A stretch of 64,000 nucleotides of DNA from Paracentrotus lividus (taxonomy: Eukaryota; Echinodermata; Echinoidea; Camarodonta; Echinidae): positions 1 to 64,000 of the forward strand of contig CALNVZ010001235.1 in NCBI GenBank assembly GCA_940671915.1, read 5' to 3'. Position 1 is the first letter of the stretch. Every line of letters begins with the position of its first letter. Shown here in pieces: positions 30,747 to 42,588 of the stretch. The translations under genes were made by a program, and so were the position numbers. The notes under the pieces were generated by a model. That model was not told where the DNA came from. It made no database searches and was given only the letters and a program-made list of their open reading frames with translations.

Positions 30747-32240
30747 AGACCGGGGACAATTGTAACAGTTTTTTCCAAATTTGACCTATCAACTTTATTA
30801 AAGCTAGATACTTGCTTAAAACTAAATAAAATGAAATATGCATATCTTAGCTTGACATATGAATAGGTTTGGGTTAAGTACAACAAGTTATTTTGAAGCC
30901 ATTACCATTTCAAAACAAGAGGTCGAGTGTTACAATTGCCCCGTGTCCAGGGGCAATTGTAACAGACGTACGGGGCAATTGTAACACATGAAATTGTAAC
31001 ATTTTGTTGTTCTTTATCAAAGCTATGCACTTGACAGAGCCAAGATTTAAACATCATTAATCACATAAACTAATTAAAATGAAACGTGACAATGTTTGAC
31101 TCATTTATATCATATTTTCCACTTGCATGATATGGGGCAAAATTTATGATATAATATTTTTTTTAAAGGTTGTTGTGGCTTCACCCTTGAACTGTAGAAC
31201 TATAGAGCCTTCATTAATTCATATTTTGGTTCTTAATCTACTTTCTACCCAATATATATTTAAATTGACAACTGTGGTAAAGCAATTCATATATACGCCT
31301 TTTGACTTTAACGCATTCTTTTCCAAATAAAGTGATACATTTCTGAGAAGTAAAAAATGACAGCTTTTTTTGTAAAATTAATCTTCAAAATTTACGCCAC
31401 TCTTTTTTTTCTGGCAAAATCAATATTTCTTTGCCCTGTAAAACAAAACGTATTGGACATATATTTTCAGGTATCATATTGAAAATATATTTTAATCTTT
31501 TATGGTGGCTCCCATCTCCCCTCTCTCTTTCTCTCTCTCTCTCTCTCTCCTCTTTGTTTCTTTCTTTCTTTCTTTTTTTTGTCTTTCTTTTTTCTTCTTT
31601 CACTCCCTCTTTACTTTTTTACTTTCCTATCTGCCCTTCCCCTTCTCTCTCTCTGTCCGGCTCTCCCTCTCCCTCCCTTCCTCTTTCTGTTCTTTCTCTC
31701 TTTTAAGGTGTGTTTTTGTTAATAATAAAAAACAAAAACAAACAAACAAACAAACAAAATAAACAAATCAGGGGGGGGGGTTCCGTAATCTCTTTCTCAT
31801 TTTATAGGACCCTATTGTAAAAAAAAAAAGCCTTTTTGGATTTCCTGGGCTATCCTGTCAGTGTTTCTTTTATGTTTTATACCATGTACACTCGACGAAT
31901 AAAATCAAATCAAACCAAATCAAATCACATGTTCACAGTTATTTAATTCTCATGTTTTAGCTCATTGATAAGGTTACATGTTGTCCTTGTAAACAAAGCA
32001 ATATAATTGACTATACATTCAAACTTATGAAGTTTTGAAGTTCTCGAGTAAAGTGATATAGATTATTAAAACAACAAGAATAAAACAAAAAACTGAGGCT
32101 CTGATTACAATAAAACAAATGATAAACACACTAAAGGCACCTTTTTCGGACAAAATCAATATTTTTTTGCCTTTCTAACAAAACGTATTGGACAGATATG
32201 TTATAAGTTATTTTAATTCTCATGTCTGAGCTTATAGATA
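30747..32240 (+). repeat. Dispersed repeat DR2, copy 1
   Basis: It begins near GGGGAGACCGGGGACAATTG and contains GGGGCAATTGTAACA-type sequence three times by 31000. From about 30975 it matches 41455-42590 in order: ATGCACTTGACAGAGCC, CATATTTTCCACTTGCATGA, AATGACAGCTTTTT, the CT-rich tract and CACTCGACGAATAAAATCAA. Sequence like the CGGACAAAATCAAT block recurs at 34985. The Ser/Leu/Phe frames over the CT tract are artefacts. Confidence 0.75.
31512..31710. repeat. CT-rich low-complexity tract
   Basis: (CT)n and TTTC repeats; its counterpart lies at about 42000-42170. Confidence 0.9.
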
Positions 32241-32403
32241 TACAGTGTGTCCCACAAAAAATGCTAATGGCACTTTAGATGGGTATAATATTAAAATTAC
32301 ATAATCATATTATTTAAATCTTAACACCCATAAAATGCAAGTCGTTTTCTACAACTGGATAAAATTTTATGTGATATGGTCCAAGAATCACAAAGATATG
32401 AGC

Positions 32404-32982
32404 ATCTTGGCATTACACATCAGGAAACCTCTCAATCCAAGTTTATATTGAATAGTACAGGATGTTTCGAATAAAAGAAAACCCAAGTTTGATCATTAAT
32501 AATATGAGAAATATTTTAGTAGTAATTATGAAATTTATATCACTGTAAGGTGCAACTCATTACCATTTTAATGATGCCTCTCTCAGCTCACCATTATTAC
32601 GCATCGCCGAACCCCATTGTTCTGAAAAAGTCTTGCAAAATTGTGAGTGCTCACTTTCATGCTCCTTGAGATGCATTATTCAAAGGTGCCTCAATGGAAA
32701 CCCGACTTTGATCATCAATGAGCGTGAAAGTGAACCACTCATAATTTTGCGAGACATTTTCAGAACAATGGGTTCAGTGATTCGTGATATTGATGAGCTG
32801 AGAGAGGTATCATTAAAATAGTAATGAGTTGCACTTTACAGTGGTATAAATTTCATAATTACTACTGAAAACTTTTTTAAAGTATTAATGATCACACTTG
32901 GGTTTGTTTAATTCGACACATACGATACTACTCAATACAAACTTGGATGGAGAGGTTTCCTGATGTGTAATGACAAAATGAA
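32404..32982. mobile_element. Foldback element nested in the mariner-type element
   Basis: CATTACACATCAGGAAACCT near 32410 is mirrored by AGGTTTCCTGATGTGTAATG near 32960. Pairing continues through CCCAAGTTTGATCATTAAT and GTGCAACTCATTACC to a centre near 32690. The 62-codon frame at 32633-32821 lies across the arms and is not a gene. Confidence 0.75.
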
Positions 32983-32989
32983 GAGTCTA

Positions 32990-34520
32990 GTGGAAGAAGT
33001 ACTTAAGTCACATTTTTTCAAAAATGAGTTTATTTGATAATATCTATGTATATACCATCAGAAAACTGGTGCAAGAGTCAGTTTTGAAAAAATCAAATCC
33101 TAAGTGCCCCAAACAGGAAACCCCTATTTTCAGAACAGGATGATTTTTAGTAGAAGAAGTACTTAAGTCCATAGTTTTAGTGGAAGAAGTACTTAAGTCC
33201 AAAGTTTTAGTGGAAGAAGTACCTAAGTCCACCCAAGCTTGGGTCACAGATTTTGTTAAGGGAAGAGGGATGGGGCAGCTCTGCCAATATTTAGGTATTT
33301 GGAGACCCCAGAAGATGTTTTTACTAAAATCTGGCTGACAGCAACGTAAGGGGATGATTGGTAGGGGCGGTAAAACCCCCCTTTTTTGTATGGACGGGTG
33401 TGGGGGATAAGAACAACCCCAAAGGCAGTGTGTTTCTGAGTAGGGTAGGAATGAAAGTTTAGTATGAAAAAAAAACGAATCGGACGTTTAAAATCTGAAA
33501 CAAGGTGGGAGAGGAGCTATTGATCAGTTTTCAACCCCTCCCCCACCCAACGACCCCCCCCCCCCCAAATAAAATAAATATTAACAAAATTGGGATGTAT
33601 CAAGGGTTCATATACGCAAGGTTTCACTGCAATGTTGCAGTATTAAGTAAATGATTAATTTTCCTACGTGATACGGAGGGATCTGAAAGTGCCGCCCTTA
33701 AAAAAAATTAGAAAGCCCCCCCCGACCAAAAAAAAAATGGTGAGGGTAGGACATTTTTTCCATCCCACATGAAATGTTCATTGAAATTTCTTCTTTTACG
33801 TTAATATGATTTGTTGTATAGGTGTCAGACATCACATATCCAGGAAAAGGGGCTGCCCGTTAAGCACAAAATGGAAATATAGATGCCCTAGAATGGGTAA
33901 ACCACTGCCCCCACAATGTATATTCCTAAAGTTAGTTTTTATAGTGCTACAAAAGGGCAAATGGCCCGCTCTTATAATTATTCTGACAGCGCAGATGCAG
34001 GAGGTCCGCGCCTATTGTATATTTTTTTATTTAAAGGAGCCCCCATTTTTTTAATGGTATTGAACCCCCCCCCCGTTATATATGGGTATATACATCAGCA
34101 ATGTTACTCAAAACCATATGATATGAAATCAACAGATTGTTTTAGTTTTGTTAAAAAAGAAACAAATATGAATTGCCCCAAACAGGAAACCCACCATCAA
34201 TAAAATTATTATGCAGTTTTTAGTGGAAGAATGAACTAAGTCCACGGTTTTAGTGGAAGAAGTACCTAAGTCCATAGTTTTAGTATGGAAGAAGTACCTT
34301 ATAGTCCAACTTCCGGCTTATTGATTATCGGGAGACTGATTAGCAATATAAATTTTGCTGATAATTGGGCAGATGGCTTCTTTCTCCCTTAAAAATCAAC
34401 TCCACAAAGTTTGAATCTGAAATTCAAAAATTTGTGATGTGCAGGATAGTTTGAAATATGCAAACCCTTGTATCTCAGAACTAGTATTATGTGACTTAAG
34501 TACTTCTTCCACTAAACTCT
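32990..34520. repeat. 27-bp repeats AGTGGAAGAAGTACTTAAGT, dispersed in clusters
   Basis: Units TTTTAGTGGAAGAAGTAC plus TTAAGTCCA occur at about 32990-33012, three in tandem at 33146-33240, three more at 34218-34305, and one inverted at 34491-34516. On the minus strand the tandem block reads DLSTSSTKT repeatedly; this is a repeat effect. Confidence 0.8.
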
Positions 34521-34689
34521 TCAAATGCTCATATCTTTGTGATTCTTGGACCATATGACATAAAATTTCATCCAGTTGTAGAAAACGATTTGTAATTTAC
34601 GGATGTAAAGATATAAACAATATAATTTCGTAATTTTAATATTATACCCATCTAAAGTGCCATTAGCATTTTTTGTGGGACACACTGTA

Positions 34690-34995
34690 TAGTCACCTTT
34701 TGTCATGCTTACTAAGCATTATAATTGACAATACATTCAAAGTAATGAAGTTCACATGCTTGAGCTTATAGACGAGGCTAATCTTTGCTCCTTTTCTTTA
34801 TTTCCTAGTCTACTCTACAATTTTGGCATTAAATGAACCTATTACACAATGTTCACTTTCTTCATATTTTCAACCTTTTCTTTTCTAGTGAAATGATATA
34901 AATTATGGGGGGGGGGGACAGGAAAAAATACTGAAGGCTCTGATTACAATGAAACTAAATTGATAAACTATAGACACTTTTTTCGGACAAAATCA
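34690..34995. other. No recognised feature
   Basis: Unassigned, with a G run near 34910 and a final CGGACAAAATCAATG block shared with DR2. Confidence 0.5.
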
Positions 34996-35740
34996 ATGGT
35001 GAATGGTGCTTTAATGGTGGAGTCTGTATGGTGAATGGTGTTTTAATGGTAGAGTCTATATGGTGAATGGTGTTTTAATGGGGGAGTCTGTATGGTGAAT
35101 GGTGTTTTAATGGTGGAGTCTGTATGGTGAATGGTGTTTTAATGGTAGAGTCTGAATTGTGAATGGTGTTTTAATGGTGGAGTCCGTATGGTGAATGGTG
35201 ATTTAATGGTGGAGTCTGTATGTTGAATGGTGTTTTAATGGGGGATTCTGTTTGGTGAATGGTGTTTTAATGGTGGATTCTGTTTGGTGAATGGTGTTCT
35301 AATTGTGGGGTCTGTATGGTGAATGGTGTTTTAATGGTGGAGTCTGTATGTTGAATGGTGTTTAAATGGAGGGGTCTGTATGGCAAATGGTGTTTTAATG
35401 GTGGAGTCTGTATGGTGAATGGTGTTTTAATGGTGGAGTCTGTATGGTGAACAGGGTTTTTAATTATGGAGTCTGTAGGCCCTATGGTGAGTGGTGTTGT
35501 ATGGTGGAGACTGTATGGTGAATGGTGTTTTAATGGTGGAGACTGTATGGTGTATGATGTTTTAATGGTGGCGGCTGTATAGTGAATGGTGTTTTAATAG
35601 TGGATTCTATAAAGCGAATGGTGTTTTAATGGTGGAGTCTGTATGGTAAATGGTGTTATAATGGTGGAGTCTGTATAGTGAATGGGGTTTTAGAGTTTGT
35701 AGGCCCTATATATGGTGAATGGTGTTAAATGGTGGATGAT
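34996..35740 (+). repeat. Minisatellite, 32-bp unit
   Basis: About 22 copies of a 32-bp unit, GGTGAATGGTGTTTTAATGG followed by TGGAGTCTGTAT. Variants increase towards the right, where GTAGGCCCTATATGGTG insertions appear. Confidence 0.95.
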
Positions 35741-36072
35741 GTTTAATGAAGGACTCCGTATGGTAGCCGAGTGGCAGACTCCCTATTGATGACCAATGGT
35801 TAATTGTCTATGGTCGACCAATGGTGGACTCTCTATGGTAGACCAATGGTGGACTCTCAATGGTAGCCCAATGTTGGACTCTGTATGGCACACTAATGGC
35901 AGACTAATGGTGAATTGTCTATGGTAGCCCAATGGTGGATCATAACGTAGGCCTATGGTGGCCCCGTGGTGGACACTGTATGTTAGTCCAATTGTGGATT
36001 GTGTAAATGTTTGGCAGACTAATGGTGAACTGTCTATGGTAGCCCAATGATGGGCTCTGTGTGGTAGCCTGT
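35741..36072 (+). repeat. Minisatellite, 25-bp unit
   Basis: About a dozen degenerate units of 25 bp: TATGGTAGACCAATGGTGGA followed by CTCTC or CTCTG. It abuts the 32-bp array and shares TATGGT and AATGGTGGA with it, so one may derive from the other. Confidence 0.85.
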
Positions 36073-36239
36073 TAGAAAGTCAACCTAATTTGTCAGGCAG
36101 CTGTTATGATTTTGAGTAGATGAACGAGGTACCAGCAGTAAGTATTGGAAAACATGAGAAAGAACCCCACATATACCAAACTAAACATCTGGCAGTGCAT
36201 CTCTGCTGCACAAGGTCCCTACAGTCGGGGGTGTCCAAA

Positions 36240-36990
36240 ATGAGTGCCCATTTTACCCAAAAATTATTTTGAATAAAAATAGCAGAATTCATTCCCTACA
36301 CACACTGAATTTGATGTCAAAATAAAGAGTATTAAATTGTCTTAACGCTTGTGCTATTTTAAAATCAGACTGAAGAAAAATACATTTCTTATTTTTTTTT
36401 CCGAAATTAAAAAAAAAAAATTCTTAATAAATAGTTGTATAAAACATTGATGTTTGTAATTACCTACGTGCATTTGAATGATGCTGTACAAAGAGGGGAG
36501 TTATATCTTATTCCGATAAAGAATTATGATTAGCTAAAGTCAAGAACGCAATATAGACAAAAATGAACAATTTGCCCCGTAACGAAGAAGAACCCCATAC
36601 CTGTACGTGTATTAGTCCAGCAGCAGATTGCAATTTTGGGGCCTAACCTTGTTTTGGCGTCTATAGTTTTTTTTCAACAGATTATGATTGCCTAAACATT
36701 CGATTTCAAGAATCCGATTGCTGACACTTTGTCAGCATTGAGGATTTTGAGATATGTGACGTCATACAAAATGGCCGCCAAATTACCCAATTTCCCTTTA
36801 AAATTGAGAAAATAGATGTTTAATATGGACATTTCAACAACATTAGGGAGCTAAATGTCTGCATATCTCTTAGACCATTTCTAAATATTGTTTTGTCAAG
36901 TCACATGACCATACTTTACATGCTAATTTGCATATTGTCCATAGCGCCCTCAATTTTGAAGTATTAGTTTTCATGAAATATATGTGCTCC
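36240..36990 (-). repeat. Dispersed repeat R1, inverted copy
   Basis: Reverse complement of about 50990-51900 and 56040-56900, with ATTTGATGTCAAAATAAAGA, CGTGCATTTGAATGATGCT, GTGACGTCATACAAAATGGC and CATATTGTCC-type blocks in mirrored order. It also carries AGTCCAGCAGCAGATTGCAA, shared with position 40-60. No protein motif is evident. Confidence 0.75.
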
Positions 36991-37260
36991 CCATTTTTTT
37001 CTCTAAAAAATAAAAATACCAGTCAAGAAGGGATAAGCCTACATGACATATTTTCATTAAAGCAGCGAGGATTGGTTTAATGGCTCAAATTTTTTTTCCA
37101 ATAATAGGTTTTATTTAAATGGTGTTATATGAATAATATTCAATGTGAAACAAATTAAAACATTAATTGGTTCTTTTCGACCTCTAAAATGAGGGATAAT
37201 AATTCTGGAGAATTGATACACTATCCTGTTAATGTAATAAAGAACAAGCCTCTAAAGGTA
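36991..37260. other. No recognised feature
   Basis: AT-rich, unassigned. Confidence 0.5.
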
Positions 37261-37993
<733 letters not shown>

Positions 37994-38225
37994 ATCAATA
38001 CCAAATATTGAATATATTTATTTTAATGACTTTTCAGATTATTATTTTTTGGTTATATTTTCAGAGGAAGAGCTCAGTTGGGAACATTTATTATGGTTTT
38101 GATCAACATAATGGCTAATTTTACCTTAGCTTATTATAAATTACTTTTTCTATTTAGAAAACTTTAACTTGATAATGCACTGCATGCCTCTTTATTCCGG
38201 GGTCACTAAATTATATTACACTATA

Positions 38226-39265
38226 TTACACAAGATCAGTGTTGGACATAGGACTTTGCTTTGGGGTTAAACCCTTCCAGGTCTTCAAGGGTAAAATTAG
38301 GTGGGGGCATAACAGCAGGTGTTCCATGGTCTGCCCTTCCCCCACACTAATAATAGTCCCCGTCCTCGTTGTATACCCACTTTTCCAAAAAGACCTTACA
38401 GCGTCTTGTGCCTGTGCCGAGATGGTTCAGGCATGATCACGTTGGCCATTATGACCTGGCGAAGGGATTCCTTTGCACTTATGAATAGCCTGTGTGGCAT
38501 TTCCTAGCGATGGTTGGTCCACAGGGTCAGCCTAAGTCTGTGGGCAGAGCTATCAAGGGATAATGTAGAATGGAGGAAACTATGTCTTGACTTCAGTTTT
38601 TTGTTGGTAGGATTGTGATTGTAGATTGGATGGAGACCCCCTCCTGCTTTGTCCTCAAAGGAATGTTCCTATGAGGCAATGCAGAGATTGTCAACATACA
38701 AGAAACTTTATTGGGATGTATTGGTTGGTCATTGGTATACACATTGAAGAGCAGAGAGGCAATGACACTCCCTTCTGGGAGACCATTCATCTTGCGCCAT
38801 CTGCTGCGCTGGCCATCAAGGCTGGGTTTTCACAAATTTGCTGGTAAGTTACAAACGACTTTATAAACGACCGGTGATCAGTTCTTGTGCTAAATGGTTT
38901 AGCAGGTGATTAGTACAGCACCCAAGAACATTATCCCGTCGCTCGTAAAGTCATTCTGAACTTTAAGGACGACATGGTGAAACCAGGTAGAACCGTCTAT
39001 TTGATAGCAGGTTCAGGAGTAGCTTGGTCAGCTTCACATCGTTTGTCATCTCAAAGAATTTACGGGTGAGAATCCTTTGGTTTACAGTGTCATAGTCTGC
39101 TGGGATGTCAACAAAAGCTATTTCGGTAATAAGCTCTTCCTCAAACCCATCCTCGATGTGCTGTGTGAGGTTCACGAGTTGGCTAGTACAGGATTTTCCT
39201 GGCCGGAAACCTGTCTTTTAGTGTTCAGGAATGAGGAGGTCATCATCAATGGGTACAATACGATT
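38226..39265 (-). pseudogene. RTE/Jockey-like LINE reverse-transcriptase fragment, dead
   Basis: On the minus strand: TGFRPGKSCTSQLVNLTQHI, then DGFEEELITEIAFVDIPADY-D (RT motif A, FxDxxxAYD type), LLSNRRFYLV, then NGLPEGSVIASLLFNVYTND (motif B region; Glu replaces the usual Gln of LPQGS). Motif C reads FLYVDNLC in a shifted frame, so YADD has become YVDN. Near 38330-38440 a GEGQTMEHLLLCPH block followed by a LEDLEGFNPKAKSYVQH-like tail marks the C-terminus. Multiple shifts and stops. It runs into the N gap at 39266, so its 5' extent is unknown. Confidence 0.8.
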
Positions 39266-39290
39266 NNNNNNNNNNNNNNNNNNNNNNNNN
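39266..39290. other. Assembly gap (25 N)
   Basis: Twenty-five N separating the LINE fragment from a TE-X end; the junction cannot be interpreted. Confidence 1.
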
Positions 39291-39841
39291 ATTAATCCAA
39301 GTAATAGCTAAATTTTAGGAATAAACGAAACCTTTTTCTATTTCGGAATAACGAACCTTATTCTATATCAGGAAAACCACCTTTATTCTATTTTCGAATA
39401 ACGAACTTTGATCCTTTTTCGGAATAACGACTTTTCTATTTTAGGAAAACGAATCCTCGAATACGAACACTACCCCCCCCCCCTGCGGACTACCCGGACC
39501 CGCAGCGCGGCCTGCGGACTATTTGGGCTATAGCCGCTTGGGGGGGTCTTAAAATTATTGAACTTCAATATCACACAAAAAAAATGCAAGGCTCCTCTAA
39601 TATAATATATTAATATTAATATTGTTATTATTTAATGAATAATTTTCATAAAACGACTGTTCAGAAAACTACTAACACAGCCTTCGTGAAAAGCCCCCCG
39701 GGTGTTCCCGATGGGTGCGTTAAATTTGACTCCCTCCTCAACCCACCCTTTCGAGAAAAGCCCCCCCCCCCGGTGTTCACGAAAGGGTGCGGCCATCCCC
39801 TCCCACCCCCGCTCGCGAACGCAGACGATCGTTGCAAGCCC
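39291..39841 (-). mobile_element. TE-X terminal fragment
   Basis: Reverse complement of 21476-22010: a GGAATAACGAAC array, CCGGACCCGCAG, AAGCCCCCC runs, CCGGTGTTCACGAAAGGGTG and the terminus GATCGTTGCAAGCC. The interior and other end are missing or lie beyond the gap. The Pro/Gly-rich frames are artefacts. Confidence 0.8.
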
Positions 39842-40404
39842 TTTGATATACAGTGCGACACAGAAAAAACACTAATTGTTTAAAGCATTGTCACATGAAA
39901 TGTTTTGTGACTTTGATGTTTATTCATGCATAAATAGTCACTCATATTCAATTATACCAAACGTACAGTGTTTGTAACGGGCACTGAGCACTTAGGTTCA
40001 GAAAAAATCGTAAAATTTGTCTAATAGTATATTTAACCAAGTTTGAGCAAAAGCAACCCTTGCAATTGAATTTCTTTTTAAATATTTTGTCCCTTGAATG
40101 AATGATAGACCCAGGAGGCTGACCTAAAACAATGAATGAATGCTCATGAAGCCAGAGGTTTTCTGTGGCAAAAACTTGGAATAGAAAGTGCCCAAGGTCT
40201 GCTGTAAGGTACTGGTGATGCCACCCCCCCCCGCCCTGGTAGCCACCATAAAAGACGATAGTATATAATCTATGCTCTTGACAGGATCTGAGTACTGAGT
40301 AGAAACCATGAGTCCCACTTTGCCAGTCTGTATCCTTCCTCCCACCACCACTCAACAAAGTTGTCAAAAAATTCAAGTGCTCAGTCATCCATGATAGAAA
40401 CAGG
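39842..40404. other. Unassigned; contains a 153-codon minus-strand frame
   Basis: TATACAGTGCGACACAGAAA at about 39848 resembles a Tc1/mariner terminus but has no visible partner. The minus-strand frame 40409-39948 is the longest in the window (starts MYLFLSWMTEHLNF) and has no domain I recognise, a Gly run from a C tract, and no exon-like boundaries. I do not call it a gene. Confidence 0.35.
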
Positions 40405-40690
40405 TACATGTGTACTGAGGTATCTACTTCGTCTTGCGACGGAATAAAAGTTTAGAGACGTCTCCAATACTTTATTCCGTCCGCGGAGACGTCTCGTGAC
40501 AATTTTCATAAACTGTCTCAAAGTAACTTCCGCGACTCAAGAAAAGTTGTATTGACTGAGTAATGAGGAGTGTTCCGGAATAGTTTTCAAACAACCGTCT
40601 CCAAGTAGTTTCAAAACCGTCTTCAAAGAGGCAAATCCGTCTCATATAAGTTTCAAAGTAGCTTCTGCGAAGTGAGATACTACCCTTACT
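40405..40690. mobile_element. MITE family M1, copy 3
   Basis: GAGGTATCTACTTCG at left and CTTCTGCGAAGTGAGATACT-ACCCTTA at right with CCGCGGAGACGTCTCG inside match the copies at 3206-3620 and 29813-30058. Confidence 0.75.
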
Positions 40691-41454
40691 CTTCGTCATG
40701 ATCAATTTATAACAGAATACATATCCGTAATAATTAAACACATAATGACATACAATCTTAATATGAGGGTATCAGTTGGGTTTACTGCTTTCTTGGACGC
40801 CTGTAACCGAGACAGATTACGAAGTATGCAGAATGCGACAAAACCGCTTTGTCAATGGCGCGCGGCGGTGGCCTGTATTTTTTTCAACGTCTTATTGTTG
40901 CATCCGAATTCAATCCAAAGGCTACTTTATTGGGGATAACCTAGTTTCTTTTTTTTTTCGTACCAAGGTTTTATTGTGTCAAATGCGTCTATGCGTATAA
41001 CAGCTGACCTAAAACATTGCCTGATATGAAAAGAAAATAAGCTACCGCCAGCTTTATGATTAGTCAAATCAAAGCATGGCTTCTTTTATGTTTTAGGCAA
41101 AGGGGGAAATGCCTGTATACATTCCTATCAAGAGCGCTGCTGATCTCCGCTGAGAACTATACGTTCTAACGTTTCCGGGAGAACGTACATTTCCCCAAAA
41201 TAAGCGTTGTAGATTTGACGACGGGAGCTATCTCTTGTAGCTAGGGGAAACCCCGTTTTGGCCACGAAAACTTGTTATTTAAACGCTTGCCAGCCGTTTT
41301 TTCTTCTAGCAAATACCAGTTTTACAACAGTCCTTTCCGTACTTAACAGTTGCAGGAGTTTGGAAATTTGAGCTATTTGATAAAGCTTTCTAATGCTAAA
41401 CGTTCTAGATTCTCCTCCGTAGTCAGCGAAAGCACCCTATGTAACAGAACGTAC
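40691..41454. other. Unassigned
   Basis: The 64-74 codon plus-strand frames (40745-41000) are not recognised. The last 90 bp is a diverged relative of 29490-29590. Confidence 0.4.
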
Positions 41455-42588
41455 GGGGCAATTGTAACACATGAACTTGTAATCATTTTGTTTTTCTTTA
41501 TCAAAGCTATGCACTTGACAGAGCCAGATTTAAACATCATTAACCACATAGACTAATTAAAATGAAACGTGACAATGCTTTGACTCGTTTATATCATATT
41601 TTCCACTTGCATGATTGGGGCAAATTTTGATTTTTTTTTTTTTTTTAGGTTGTTGGGGCTTTCAACCCTTTAACTGTAAACTATAGAACCTTCATTAAAT
41701 TCATAATTGTGGTTCTTTACTACTTGTACCTACCAAATATATCTTTAAATTGACAACTGTGGTAAAGCATTCATATATACGCCTTTGACTTAACACATTC
41801 TTTTCAATAAATGATACATTTCCTGAGAAGTAAAAAATGACAGCTTTTTGTAAAAAAAATCAATCTTTCAAAATTTACGCAGTTTTTTTTTTTTTTTCTG
41901 GCAAAATCCATATTGTTTGCCCTGTAAAACAAAACGAATTGGATATATATTTTTTCAGGTTCATATTGAAAATATATTTTAATACTATTATGGGCTCCAT
42001 CTCTCTCCCCCCCTCTCTCTCTCTCTCTCGTCCTCTCATCTTTCTTTGCTTTTTTTCTGTCTTTCTTTTTTCTTCTTTCATCCTCTTTCTTTTTACTTCC
42101 TGTCTGCCCTTCCCCTCTCTCTCTGTCCGGCTCTCCCTTCCCCTCCCTTCCTCTTTTCTTCTTTCTCTCTTTTAATGTGTGTTTTTGTTAAAAACAAAAA
42201 ACAACAAAACAAAACAAAAAGCGGGGGGGGGGAGAATCCGTAATATCTTTCTCATTTTATAGGACCCTCATTGTAAATAAGCCTTTTGGAATTTTCATGG
42301 CTATCTGTCAGTGTTTCTTTTTGTGTTATCCATGTACACTCGACGAATAAAATCAAATCAAACCAAATAAATTAATGTTTCAAGTTATTTAATTCTCATG
42401 TTTGAGCTTCATAGAATAAGGTTACCTGTTTTGTCCTTGTAAACAAAGCAATTATATTGACTATACATTCAAACTTATGAAGTTCTTGAAGTTCTCTAGT
42501 AAAGTGATATAAGATTATAAAACAATAAGAATAAAAAAAAAATACTGAGGCTCTGAATTACAATAAAAACAAATGATAAACACACCAC
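41455..42588 (+). repeat. Dispersed repeat DR2, copy 2
   Basis: Matches about 30975-32130 with many small indels, from ACGGGGCAATTGTAACAC through the CT-rich tract to CAAATGATAAACACAC. The copy stops where the hAT-like terminus at 42589 begins, suggesting that insertion or a recombination join. Confidence 0.75.

Larger units (their letters stand above)
32243..34687. mobile_element. Mariner-type element, 2.4 kb, TA TSD
   Basis: CAGTGTGTCCCACAAAAAAT (32243) is exactly mirrored at the right end (to 34687), and TA flanks both sides (32241-32242 and 34688-34689). Inverted homology extends about 170 bp inward, including ATCACAAAGATATGAGCAT and its complement. No transposase is seen; the inside holds another foldback (32404-32982), 27-bp repeats and G/C-run-rich sequence. 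Confidence 0.85.

Noticed and set aside
31431..31762. Ser/Leu/Phe-rich frames suggesting membrane proteins
   Set aside because: They come from a CT-rich tract in the dispersed repeat DR2; the counterpart at 42 kb does not conserve the frame.
34996..36072. CRISPR-like array
   Set aside because: The repeats are contiguous tandem units without unique spacers, in eukaryotic DNA; it is a minisatellite.
39948..40409. Longest frame in the window (153 codons, minus strand)
   Set aside because: No recognisable domain, a glycine run from a C tract, no splice-like borders and no second copy. Kept only as an unassigned note.
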